NCBI GenBank assembly: GCA_050696075.1
Contig: JBOGUF010000018.1
Location: 1 to 64,000, forward strand
Source of the DNA: JBOGUF01 sp050696075
Lineage (GTDB): Bacteria; Chloroflexota; Chloroflexia; Thermomicrobiales; UBA6265
DNA length: 64,000 bases
Reading direction: 5' to 3'
Shown: positions 49,137 to 58,601 of the stretch, piece by piece
Layout: every line of letters begins with the position of its first letter
Position numbering within the stretch: position 1 is the first letter of the stretch
The notes under the pieces: model-generated
The model's input: only the letters and a program-made list of their open reading frames with translations
The model's database searches: none
Told to the model about the DNA's origin: nothing
Made by a program: the position numbers and the translations under genes

Positions 49137-49994
49137 ATGACGGCCTTTGCTTCGGCTTCTCCCTCGTGGGACACGCAAGACCAATCGCCGACAGACTTTG
49201 ATGCGGACGATCTCGCACCGCTGGCAGGGCTCATTGCCCTCGGCCGGCGCAGCGAGCGGATCGTCGCCTTCACCGGCGCCGGCATCAGCACCGAGTCGGG
49301 CATCCCCGATTACCGTGGACCGGGCGGCGTCTGGGAGCGCAACGCCGCGCCGATCCTGAGCGACTTCCAAACGAACCCGTCGACGCGGCGCGAGTACTGG
49401 CGTCGCCGGCGCACCGGCTACCGCAAACTGGCGGACGCGATGCCCAATCAGGGACACCGCGCCCTTGCCGCGCTCGCCACCGCCGGCCGGGTGACGGCGG
49501 TGATCACTCAGAACATCGACGGTCTCCACCAAAAGGCGGGGAACGATCCGGATCAGGTGATCGAGTTGCACGGCACGGCCCATCGTGTCCGCTGCCTCGA
49601 CTGCGGGACGACCTGGCCCGCATCCGCGATCCAGGATCGACTTGTCGACAGCGACGACGAGCCGCGCTGCGAGCGATGCGGCGGACCACTCCGCGGCGCG
49701 ACGATCCTGTTCGGCGAGTCGTTGCCCGCCGACGCGCTCCAGCGCGCGGTCGAGGCGGCGCGCGATTGTGACCTGATGCTGGTGGTCGGCAGCTCCCTGA
49801 TCGTCAAGCCGGCGGCACAGTTACCCTTGCTTGCCAAGCGCGTAGGGGCGGGCTTGGCGATCGTCAATCGCACCGACACGCCGCTCGATCAGCTGGCGGA
49901 CGTCCGGATCGAGGGCGAGGCCGGCCCGACGCTGGGCGCGCTCGCGACGGCGCTGCTGGGCGACGGTTGGGATCAGCGGTCCTGGATCGACTAG
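49137..49994 (+). CDS. cobB: NAD-dependent protein deacylase (sirtuin)
   Basis: A 285-aa Sir2-family enzyme. NAD-binding FTGAGISTESGIPDYRG (45-61), QNIDGLHQKAG (125-135) and the catalytic H145 (ELHGTAH) are present. The zinc site is C153, C156, C178 and C181. ATG 49137 is chosen over an upstream GTG because a -10-like TACACT (49124-49129) lies 8 bp before it, suggesting a nearly leaderless mRNA. Lgt follows after 48 bp. The first 35 residues precede the domain and are acidic. Confidence 0.94.
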   Translation: MTAFASASPSWDTQDQSPTDFDADDLAPLAGLIALGRRSERIVAFTGAGISTESGIPDYRGPGGVWERNAAPILSDFQTNPSTRREYWRRRRTGYRKLADAMPNQGHRALAALATAGRVTAVITQNIDGLHQKAGNDPDQVIELHGTAHRVRCLDCGTTWPASAIQDRLVDSDDEPRCERCGGPLRGATILFGESLPADALQRAVEAARDCDLMLVVGSSLIVKPAAQLPLLAKRVGAGLAIVNRTDTPLDQLADVRIEGEAGPTLGALATALLGDGWDQRSWID

Positions 49995-50042
49995 ATTGTG
50001 GTGGCCAGATCTGGCTGCCTTTGACGCAACGGGAGCCAACGC

Positions 50043-50912
50043 GTGCCGACGCTCGACAACCCGGTCGCCTTTTCACTCTTTGGGGCCGACATTCGCTGGT
50101 ACGCGATCTTCATCCTAACCGGGATTGTCGCGGCGATCCTCGTCGCCCAATGGCTGGCGCGGCGGCGGGGCATGAATCCCCACTTTATCCTGGACGTGGC
50201 GCCGCCGGTCGTCCTCGGCGCTATCGTCGGGGCGCGGCTCTATTACCTCCTCTTGCAAGCAGGCCACTACTTAGACAACCCCGGCGATGCGCTGAACGTT
50301 CGTCTCGGCGGCCTCACGATCCATGGGGCGCTGGCGGCGGGCATCGCCATCTTCGCCTACCTGTGCTGGCGCCGTGGATATCGGTTTCTAGCCTGGGCCG
50401 ACCTCGTGATCGCCGGCGTGCCGATCGGGCAGGCGATTGGCCGCTGGGGCAATTGGGCGAACCAGGAGGCATTCGGCACGCCGACCGATCGACCGTGGGC
50501 GGTCACGATCGCGCCTGATCGTCGGCCGGCCGAATACGCCGCATCGAGCACCTTCCACCCGACCTTCCTCTATGAGGGCATCCTCAACCTGTTGATCGCC
50601 GGGGTCCTGATCTGGATCGTCTTAAGGATGCCGCGATCGCGCTGGTGGCGGGAAGGCGACGCGCTCTGGGTCTACTTGATGCTCTATGGCGCCGCCCGCT
50701 TCGTCATCGAACGGGTTCGCACCGACAGCCTCTACATCGGCCCCCTGCCCGCGGCCTACTGGCTGAGTTTCGCGCTCGTCTTCGGCGGCCTCGCCATGCT
50801 CGCGTTACGCCACACCGTCTGGCCTGGACGCAACGCTGATCCGTATCCGGACCCGACGCCAACCCAACCCCGCGCGGTCGAATCCGGCGCTCCTGCTCCC
50901 GATGGCGGCTAG
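50043..50912 (+). CDS. lgt: Prolipoprotein diacylglyceryl transferase
   Basis: A 289-aa multi-helix membrane enzyme that adds diacylglycerol to the lipobox cysteine of prolipoproteins, before signal-peptidase II. The IRWYAIFILTGIVAA first helix region, GGLTIHGALAAGI and the signature GRWGNWANQEAFG are all visible, then HPTFLYEGILNL and ARFVIERVRTDSL. The GTG start follows CGGGAG. An extra Pro-rich, probably disordered tail of about 30 residues ends the protein. It is between the sirtuin and the lyase-like gene. Confidence 0.96.
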   Translation: MPTLDNPVAFSLFGADIRWYAIFILTGIVAAILVAQWLARRRGMNPHFILDVAPPVVLGAIVGARLYYLLLQAGHYLDNPGDALNVRLGGLTIHGALAAGIAIFAYLCWRRGYRFLAWADLVIAGVPIGQAIGRWGNWANQEAFGTPTDRPWAVTIAPDRRPAEYAASSTFHPTFLYEGILNLLIAGVLIWIVLRMPRSRWWREGDALWVYLMLYGAARFVIERVRTDSLYIGPLPAAYWLSFALVFGGLAMLALRHTVWPGRNADPYPDPTPTQPRAVESGAPAPDGG

Positions 50913-50945
50913 CCGTTACGTCAACTCATCCACGAAGGGACCGGC

Positions 50946-52358
50946 GTGACCCATCTCGACGACGCATTGGCTGCACGTTCCTGGGAGGCGATCGCCCGCA
51001 TCGCCGCCGCGCACGTCTCGATGCTGGCCGACGTGGGCGTCCTCGAATCCGGGGGGCACGCGTCGCTCATGAGCGCGCTCGACGGCGTGGGGCGAGGCGC
51101 AGCGCCGGCGTCGCGCCTCGCCGATCTCGTCGCGGCGTTCGACGAGCGAACCGAGGGACTGTCGCCACCTGGCATCGTGGGGGCGGCGTCGGTGGGACGG
51201 GGCGCGGCCGAGGTCGTTGCCGCCGTCATCCGGCTGATCCTGCGCGACGATCTGCTGGCCGTCGGCGCCGGGCTCCACCGACCGCGGTCGTCGCTGCTGG
51301 ACCTGGCAGGGGTGCACGCGGTGACGACGATGCCCGCCTACAGTGGTGGCGACGCGGCGCAACCGACGACCTTCGGTCACTTTCTGGGCGGGCTGATCGG
51401 GCCACTTGGCCGCGCGGCGGGGCAGCTTCCACGTGTTTACGCGATGGTCGACCGTTCGCCGCTCGGCGCGGGCACGCTCGCCTCGACGGCAATCGAGATC
51501 GACCGGGAGCGACAGGCGGAGTTGCTCGGCTTCTCCTCCCTCCTGGACAACACCTTCGACGCGGTCGCCGCGGTCGATCATCTCGTCGCCTGCGCCAATC
51601 TGGCCGAGACCGTGGCAACGGGGATCGGGCGTTTCCTCTCTGAACTCATCGCCTGGCTCCGCATCGAACCGGGGGCCATGCTGCTCTCGGGCGACTGGAC
51701 CGGGCACGAGCCGGGCCTGCCGCAACTGACACCCGCCACGGGTATTATCGAACTTCAGGAGATGGTTGCCGACGTCGTGGTGGGCGCGGACGCCGTGCGA
51801 CGACTCGCCGCCGACGCACCCTATGCGCCGATCACCGGGCTCGCCGATCGGGCGCTTGGGTTGACCAGCCGCTGCCTGACCGAGGTAGCGGCGCTGGCCC
51901 AACGAACCGCATCGCTGCTCACCACCGGACTCACTATCAACCGGGCGCTGCTGGCGAACCGGGCGGGCAAAGGCTTTTCAACAGTCAGTGACCTTGGCGA
52001 CTTCCTGACGATCGAAGAGGGGCTCGAACCGGCCGCGGCGCGGGCCATCGCCGCGCTCACCTACCGGCGGGCGGCGGACGAAGGTCTCGAAGCGAGCGGG
52101 ATTACGCCAGAGATGATCGACGGCGCGGCGTTGATGGTGCTCGGCCGCGAGGTCGGCGTCGAGTTCGAAGCAATCAGCCGCTACCTGGCCCCGCGCCGAT
52201 TCATCGAGCGCCGCACGGTGATTGGCGGCCCTGCCCCGCGGGCGCTACGCGACTACCTCGACCGCGAGCGCGAGCGGTTGCTCGCCGACGAGCGCTGGGT
52301 GGCAGAGACGCGGCAGATGATCGATGACGTTTTTCAGCGCTTAGATGGTCCTCTGTAG
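50946..52358 (+). CDS. Argininosuccinate lyase-like protein, probably a pseudoenzyme
   Basis: A 470-aa member of the argininosuccinate lyase/fumarase fold. RSPLGAGTLASTAIEIDRERQAELLGF (about 170-196) matches argininosuccinate lyase well, as does the QPTTFGHFLGG segment. Two key parts are lost. The GYTHLQ box with the catalytic-site His reads AYSGGD (131-136), and the mobile GSSxMPxKxNP loop reads SGDWTGHEPGLPQ (248-260). The usual lyase chemistry is therefore unlikely. It may be a binding or regulatory paralogue. Start GTG, 33 bp after lgt. Confidence 0.8.
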   Translation: MTHLDDALAARSWEAIARIAAAHVSMLADVGVLESGGHASLMSALDGVGRGAAPASRLADLVAAFDERTEGLSPPGIVGAASVGRGAAEVVAAVIRLILRDDLLAVGAGLHRPRSSLLDLAGVHAVTTMPAYSGGDAAQPTTFGHFLGGLIGPLGRAAGQLPRVYAMVDRSPLGAGTLASTAIEIDRERQAELLGFSSLLDNTFDAVAAVDHLVACANLAETVATGIGRFLSELIAWLRIEPGAMLLSGDWTGHEPGLPQLTPATGIIELQEMVADVVVGADAVRRLAADAPYAPITGLADRALGLTSRCLTEVAALAQRTASLLTTGLTINRALLANRAGKGFSTVSDLGDFLTIEEGLEPAAARAIAALTYRRAADEGLEASGITPEMIDGAALMVLGREVGVEFEAISRYLAPRRFIERRTVIGGPAPRALRDYLDRERERLLADERWVAETRQMIDDVFQRLDGPL

Positions 52359-52385
52359 GGGCGGTCCGCCCCTACAAATCGCCCG

Positions 52386-53213
52386 TCAATCCGCCTCGTA
52401 TTGTTGCAACGTGATCGCGTTCGTGGCGGTCACCCAGGGGCGCCAGCCCTGGTCGTAGGGCGTCGGCCAGCCGCCGTCATCTTGCTGTTCGGCGCGCAGG
52501 CGGTCGAGCTGGTTGGCGATGAGATCGGGCGGTAGGCGGCGGGCAAGTTCGCCTTCCGGCGGGCCGACGTGCTCGAAAAAGTGTTGGGCGTCAGCATAGC
52601 CGCCTTCGCGGGCGACCTGCTCGATGCGCGCGACACTACGTTCAATGAACTCCTCGCGCAGCGGGTGATCAACCCACGGAAAGTACTCGACGTATGGCAG
52701 CAACGTGTAGAAGTCGGCCGAATCGACCTCCTCCGGCGACGCCAGTCGGTCGGCGAGGCTAGCAACACGTGCATGCAGGCGTTCGGAGCCGATGCCTACT
52801 CGCGTGGCGGCGCCCGCGAGGTCAAGGGCCGGGTTGAGGCTGGGGAACTGCCACGCTTGGAACCAGGGCGCCAGCTCATGCTCATAGACGCCGGGCGAGA
52901 ATCGCCAGCATCCGTCCTCATGCTGCTCCCGATCCAACCAGGCTTCGAGTCGCTGAAGCATCGGCTCGTTCCGATTGGCCCCGACCGAGTGCACGACGTG
53001 CAGCGCCAAGCGGGCCGCGAAGGGCTGGCTGTCCGGTGCCTTGATGTCCACTTCCAGGTTACGACCGAAGCCGCCGTCTTCGTTCTGATATGTCGCTAGC
53101 TCGGTGATAACCGCGTCGCGCGGTCCGCCGGCGCAGACGTTGCGAGCCCAGGCCGCTTCGAGTGGCCGCCCTTGTTGTTCGAGAAATGCACTTGCTTTGT
53201 CCTGTGGCATCAT
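52386..53213 (-). CDS. Hypothetical protein with terpene-cyclase/prenyltransferase-like toroid
   Basis: A 275-aa cytoplasmic protein with repeated alpha-helical units. Segments such as ELATYQNEDGGFGRNLEVD, LDREQHEDGCWRFSP and LRAEQQDDGGWPTPYDQGW carry the QxxDGG(F/W) type pattern seen in alpha/alpha toroids of prenyltransferases and squalene cyclases. No DxDD motif is present. The start at 53213 (ATGATG) follows GGAG. It lies beside a divergently related WYL regulator on the same strand. Function unknown. Confidence 0.8.
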   Translation of the reverse strand: MMPQDKASAFLEQQGRPLEAAWARNVCAGGPRDAVITELATYQNEDGGFGRNLEVDIKAPDSQPFAARLALHVVHSVGANRNEPMLQRLEAWLDREQHEDGCWRFSPGVYEHELAPWFQAWQFPSLNPALDLAGAATRVGIGSERLHARVASLADRLASPEEVDSADFYTLLPYVEYFPWVDHPLREEFIERSVARIEQVAREGGYADAQHFFEHVGPPEGELARRLPPDLIANQLDRLRAEQQDDGGWPTPYDQGWRPWVTATNAITLQQYEAD

Positions 53214-53288
53214 CGTCAACTCCATTGTCGTCCGCGAATCGGTCGTGGTGGCCGGCGAATCGGCTCCCAACCAGCCATCCTGATCAGC

Positions 53289-54263
53289 CTAGCAACCGGA
53301 AGGTGACACCGTTTCGTCACCTTTGTCGTCGTGTTGCGTGGCTGTCGCGGTGGCAAGATCGCGGACGAGGTGTCGGAGTTCGGCCGGCGCGACGACTTCC
53401 ATATCCGGGCCAAGGCCGAGGAAAGTGCGGGCGTAGTACGGCCACTCGCTCGGGGGGCAGCGGAAGCGCAGTTCCCAGCGGTCGGGCGCGATCTGGCAGA
53501 CCCGCTCCTCGAGGTCGTGCACGTCATCGGCCAGGCGTGATCCGGTATAGGTCAGCGCCACGACCACCTCGGGGTGCGAGGGGTCGTCGTATGGCGTACC
53601 GGGATGGTACGCGGCGGCGCGGGCCGCTTCGGCTGCTGCCGGAGTAGGGATCACCTCGACCGACATCATGCGATCTAACCGAAACTGCCGCCGTTCGCGG
53701 GCGTCGAGCGAGACGGCGTGGCAGTGCCAGAAACCATCGCGCTCGACGAGTGACCCGGGCAGGATGGTGTGGACGGCGACGCGGCGCAGCGATTGGTACT
53801 CGGTCCGCAGCCACGCTCCGCGCTCGATCGCCTCCTTGACCGTCGCAAAGTGCTGGAGCCGGCGGGGATGACGCGGCGCTTCGATCGCGATCATCGCCAG
53901 GTCACGCTCCGCGGCATCCACAATCTCCGGACGCAGCACGCCGCGCAGCTTGTCGACGGCGGATTGCACGGCGGACGCCAAGGGAGCCTGGGGATGGCTG
54001 CCGAGGCCACGGGCGGCGAGCAGCAACGCGGCGGCTTCGGTCGGTGTCAGTTGGACCGGTTTAAGCCAGTGGTTGTCGTGCAACTCCAGACCGCCACCGG
54101 CACCTGGGAGGCTGACAATCGGCACGCCGATCTCGCAGAGAGCGTCGACGTCGCGCAGGATAGTGCGCCGGGAGACCTCGAACCGTTCCGCGAGCTGTCC
54201 GGCGGTACGCCGACCGCTTTGCAAGGCGAAGATGATGCCGGTCAGGCGGTCGGTGCGGTTCAT
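53289..54263 (-). CDS. WYL-domain transcriptional regulator (YafY-like)
   Basis: A 324-aa regulator. The N-terminal winged helix is MNRTDRLTGIIFALQSGRRTAGQLAERFEVSRRTILRDVDALCEIGVPI (read across 1-49). The WYL-type ligand domain follows at about 140-230, ending RRQFRLDRMMSVEV. The WYL triplet itself reads AWLRTEYQS. A C-terminal extension (WCX-like) ends the protein. It may control the toroid gene 75 bp downstream on the same strand, but no operator is obvious. Confidence 0.92.
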   Translation of the reverse strand: MNRTDRLTGIIFALQSGRRTAGQLAERFEVSRRTILRDVDALCEIGVPIVSLPGAGGGLELHDNHWLKPVQLTPTEAAALLLAARGLGSHPQAPLASAVQSAVDKLRGVLRPEIVDAAERDLAMIAIEAPRHPRRLQHFATVKEAIERGAWLRTEYQSLRRVAVHTILPGSLVERDGFWHCHAVSLDARERRQFRLDRMMSVEVIPTPAAAEAARAAAYHPGTPYDDPSHPEVVVALTYTGSRLADDVHDLEERVCQIAPDRWELRFRCPPSEWPYYARTFLGLGPDMEVVAPAELRHLVRDLATATATQHDDKGDETVSPSGC

Positions 54264-54367
54264 CGTTGTCCGATGTGAGAATGGTGGAAGCGGCCGCCGT
54301 GAGCGGCTGGAGTATACTGGGTTTGGCGTGGTCCGCCGATGACGGGCAGATCATTTGTATCATTAGG

Positions 54368-55759
54368 ATGGTCACCATTACGCGCATCAGCTTTCCCACC
54401 AATCAACCAAACGAGCAGGCGTTGCTCGTCGCCGTCGACCGGCACGACGCGAGTTGGCAGGTCACCGACGCGCTTGAAGAGCTGGCGCGTTTGGCCGAGA
54501 CGGCCGACGTCGAGGTCGTCGGCTCAGTGACGCAGAAGCTCTCCCACCCCCTTTCGGGCACCTACATCGGGAAGGGAAAACTCGAAGAGATCAAGGAACT
54601 GCGGGAGTCGCTCGAGTACGACCTCGTCATCTTCAACGACGACCTCAGCCCCGCGCAGCAGCGCAATCTGGAAAAGGCGCTCGAGGTCAAGATCCTCGAC
54701 CGCACGGCGCTGATTCTGGACGTTTTCGCCCGCCGGGCGCGGACGCACGAGGGCCGGTTGCAAGTCGAGCTGGCGCAGCTCGAATATCGCCTGCCGCGCC
54801 TGACGGGCATGTGGACCCACCTCTCCCGGCAGGCGGTCGGCGGCGTCGGCTTGCGCGGACCGGGCGAGACGCAGCTCGAAGTCGACCGGCGGGAGGCGGG
54901 CAAGCGGATCGCGTTCATCAAGCGCGCGTTGGGCGAAGTGCATCGCCACCGCGAGATCTACCGGGAGCGGCGGCGCGAGCGAAACGTGCCCGTGATCGCC
55001 TTGGTCGGCTACACGAATGCCGGCAAGAGCACGCTGCTCAACGCGCTGACGGGCGCGGGCGTGCTAGCGGAGGACAAGCTCTTCGCCACGCTCGATCCGA
55101 CGACGCGACGGGTGTCGCTGCCCGGTGGACGCGGCGTCCTCTTCACCGACACCGTCGGCTTCATCAACAACCTGCCGACGATGGTGATCGCCGCCTTCCG
55201 CGCCACACTGGAGGAGATCAACGAGGCCGCGCTGCTGGTGCATGTGCTCGACGTGACGCATCCGAACGCGAGCGAGCAGATCGAAACGGTGAATCAGGTC
55301 CTGGAAGAGATCGGCGCGGATGGGAGCCCGGCGATTATGGCGCTCAACAAGACCGACTTGCTGAAGACCAATGGCGGGAGATCCCTCGAGGAGGTGAGCG
55401 CGTCGCTCGGCTTACCGGACGACTCCGTTTCGATCTCGGCGGTCAATGGACACGGGCTAGACGCCCTCCTGGCGCGAATCGAAACCGAGGTCGAACGGCA
55501 AGAGCACTACGTCACGGTACGGGTGACGATCCCCTTCGATCGCGCCGAACTGGTCGACCTCTTCCACCGCCTGGGCACGGTCGAGGCGACGACGTACGAT
55601 GAGAGCGGCTCGACCGTAACGGGTCGGTTGCCCGAACGCGCCGTCGCGCAATTCTCCCCCTTCCTCACGGTGATCAAGGGCGTGGAGGCGACCGCTGGCG
55701 GCGGCGCGCGGGCAGACGCGCCGCATGAGGACGTCGCCGCGCCGCACACCGCGGCCTAG
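54368..55759 (+). CDS. hflX: GTPase HflX
   Basis: A 463-aa ribosome-associated GTPase. The N-terminal HflX domain shows VEVVGSVTQKLSHPLSGTYIGKGKLEEIKEL and FNDDLSPAQQRNLEKAL. A coiled linker with GGVGLRGPGETQLEVDRR follows. The G domain has GYTNAGKST at 214-222, LDPTTRRV, DTVGFINNLP and NKTD. HflX splits stalled 70S ribosomes under stress. The ATG at 54368 follows CATTAGG. A TATACT at 54313-54318 could be the -10 box. purM starts 16 bp after the stop. Confidence 0.96.
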   Translation: MVTITRISFPTNQPNEQALLVAVDRHDASWQVTDALEELARLAETADVEVVGSVTQKLSHPLSGTYIGKGKLEEIKELRESLEYDLVIFNDDLSPAQQRNLEKALEVKILDRTALILDVFARRARTHEGRLQVELAQLEYRLPRLTGMWTHLSRQAVGGVGLRGPGETQLEVDRREAGKRIAFIKRALGEVHRHREIYRERRRERNVPVIALVGYTNAGKSTLLNALTGAGVLAEDKLFATLDPTTRRVSLPGGRGVLFTDTVGFINNLPTMVIAAFRATLEEINEAALLVHVLDVTHPNASEQIETVNQVLEEIGADGSPAIMALNKTDLLKTNGGRSLEEVSASLGLPDDSVSISAVNGHGLDALLARIETEVERQEHYVTVRVTIPFDRAELVDLFHRLGTVEATTYDESGSTVTGRLPERAVAQFSPFLTVIKGVEATAGGGARADAPHEDVAAPHTAA

Positions 55760-55775
55760 GTTCGGGGAGCCGCGC

Positions 55776-56852
<1,077 letters not shown>

Positions 56853-56889
56853 ACGACTTCAGACTTCAACCCGTCGAGAGCGGAGACCG

Positions 56890-57465
56890 ATGGCGCTGAT
56901 CGATCTGACCGCCCGTGAGATTCAGGGCAAGATCGTCTACTTCGGCCCTGGGCTCGGCGGCAAAACGACGAACCTGCTCTACGTCTACCGCCGGCTGCCC
57001 GACGAGCGGCGGGGGGAGTTGGTATCGCTCGCCACGGACGAGGGGCGGACTATTTTTTTCGATCTGATGCCGCTCGATCTGGGCACCGTCCTCGGCTACA
57101 GGATCCGCTTTCGGCTCTACACGGTCGCCGGCCAGGAGCACTACGAGCGGGCGCGGGGAGCAATCCTTTCCGGGGCGGACGGCGTCGTCTTCGTCGCCGA
57201 CGCGCAGCGGTCGCGCCTCGACGACAACCTCACCAGTTTGCGCGAGCTCTCTAATCTGATCGCGGCGCAGGGTAAGCGGTTGGAGGAGATGCCGCTGGTG
57301 CTGCAATACAACAAGATGGATCTCCCGACCGCGCTCCCAGTAGACGTGCTCGACCAACATCTGAATCCCGGCCGAGCGGCCCGGTTTGAGGCAGTCGCGG
57401 TCCGCGGTGCGGGCGTCTTCGACACGTTGCGCGCCATCTGCAAGCTGACGGCCGCGAACCTTTAG
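56890..57465 (+). CDS. MglA-type small Ras-like GTPase
   Basis: A 191-aa small GTPase of the MglA family, which controls polarity and gliding in myxobacteria. The P-loop is GPGLGGKTT (19-27) in IVYFGPGLGGKTTNLLYVYRRLP. Switch 2 is TVAGQEHYERARG (77-89), and the base-specificity box is NKMD (140-143). The TIFFDLMPLD stretch is the MglA mark. No MglB/Roadblock GAP or motility gene is adjacent. It closes the hflX-purM operon, a context not obviously linked to motility. Confidence 0.93.
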   Translation: MALIDLTAREIQGKIVYFGPGLGGKTTNLLYVYRRLPDERRGELVSLATDEGRTIFFDLMPLDLGTVLGYRIRFRLYTVAGQEHYERARGAILSGADGVVFVADAQRSRLDDNLTSLRELSNLIAAQGKRLEEMPLVLQYNKMDLPTALPVDVLDQHLNPGRAARFEAVAVRGAGVFDTLRAICKLTAANL

Positions 57466-57476
57466 ACTGTGCGCGG

Positions 57477-57510
57477 GCCCCATCATGCCGATCGCAAAGG
57501 GGCATCTCTT
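57477..57510 (+). terminator. Possible terminator after the GTPase gene
   Basis: GCCCC (57477-57481) faces GGGGC (57499-57503) across a 17-base loop, followed by ATCTCTT. It is weak but well placed, 12 bp after the stop. The rest of the 321-bp gap (57466-57786) has no supported gene; it holds small palindromes such as GCCGG/CCGGC (57728-57743). Confidence 0.35.
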
Positions 57511-57755
57511 CCGCGCGAAACGCCGGCACATCTTCCCGCGTTACTAAGTTCAGAGAACCAGACGCCTGACCTTCGGTCCGTAGCCCGTCTGAGCGAAGTA
57601 CTTGGCGATTCAACGGCTTGGACGAGCGTAGTTGAAGGCGAGCGAATTGAAGCATACGGCTCGCTCTCATTGGGGTCTCTCCCGGGCGACGCCGGCGATC
57701 GCCGTCGCGCCGCCGGGCGCAAGACGTGCCGGGCGTGTCCGGCAATGTGGTAGGA

Positions 57756-57772
57756 GGCGGCTGGACGCCGCC
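57756..57772 (+). promoter_or_regulatory. Hairpin directly before a ribosome-binding site
   Basis: GGCGGC (57756-57761) pairs with GCCGCC (57767-57772) over TGGAC. The GAGGAGGA ribosome-binding site of the next gene follows at 57773-57780. It may stabilise the mRNA end or space the site. Confidence 0.35.
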
Positions 57773-57786
57773 GAGGAGGAACAGGC

Positions 57787-58428
57787 ATGCGGCACATTGG
57801 CGCGGTACGGCTGGTTGGCGGGCTGGCCATGCTACTGGCGTTGTTTGGGGCCACGATCTCGACGGGGTCGGCACAACCGGCACTCTCGTCGATCACGATT
57901 CACAACCGGATTTGTCCGGTCGAGTTCGCGGGCGACGATCTCTTCGGTGACTGTCACGGCAACCCGCGGACATCCGGGTTGGAGTTCTTCATCGACGGTC
58001 CCGTTGCCGACGGTGGGCCGACCGACGGCGCCGGCAACATCACCTTTGGCGACCTGCCGGCGGGCACTTACGAGATCAGCGGCGGCGTGCCGGGTGAATT
58101 CGCCGACACCTTCGTCTACTGCTCGATCAACGAGGACCCGAACAACGTGCTCCCGGTGACAGGAACAGTCATGGGCGTGAGCATCGACGTGCCCGCGGGC
58201 GTGGCGGTGGTCTGCGATTGGTACAACATCCCGATTGACCTGAACGGCGACGGCGACGGCGACGATGATGACGGCGAAGAGGACGACACGCCGCCGGCGA
58301 AGCTGCCGAGCACCGGCTCCGGCGTGACTGGCGACGAGAGCGGCGCCGCCGTCTACCTCGGCGGCGCGGCGGTGATGGCCCTGGCCGGGTTGGCGTTGGT
58401 GGCGCGACGGCGGGCGGTGCAACTCTAA
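57787..58428 (+). CDS. Secreted protein with LPXTG-like C-terminal anchor
   Basis: A 213-aa exported protein. A signal peptide (1-29, core LVGGLAMLLALFGATIS) is followed by a beta-rich domain with a SpaA/Cna-like pattern (FIDGPVADGGPTDGAGNITFGDLPAGTYEI, read across 68-97). A Asp/Gly/Glu-rich linker (NGDGDGDDDDGEEDD) comes next. The end has LPSTGSG at about 177-183, a hydrophobic helix (AVYLGGAAVMALAGLALVA) and RRR, the plan of sortase substrates. No sortase gene is in the window. The ATG follows GAGGAGGAACAG. Confidence 0.8.
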   Translation: MRHIGAVRLVGGLAMLLALFGATISTGSAQPALSSITIHNRICPVEFAGDDLFGDCHGNPRTSGLEFFIDGPVADGGPTDGAGNITFGDLPAGTYEISGGVPGEFADTFVYCSINEDPNNVLPVTGTVMGVSIDVPAGVAVVCDWYNIPIDLNGDGDGDDDDGEEDDTPPAKLPSTGSGVTGDESGAAVYLGGAAVMALAGLALVARRRAVQL

Positions 58429-58601
58429 CGAGTTCGGCGTTCGACGTTCGTCGGTGAATGTAGGGGCGAGTGCGGGGCGGTGCCTCGCGCTCGCCCCTTT
58501 TGCTGGCGCCGCGAATCGCCCAGCTTGACGCCGTGCCAATGCTCGAGTTTGATCCCGAACATGGCGGATGGCGATCTGACATGGCAGGAAAGGTGGGCGG
58601 T

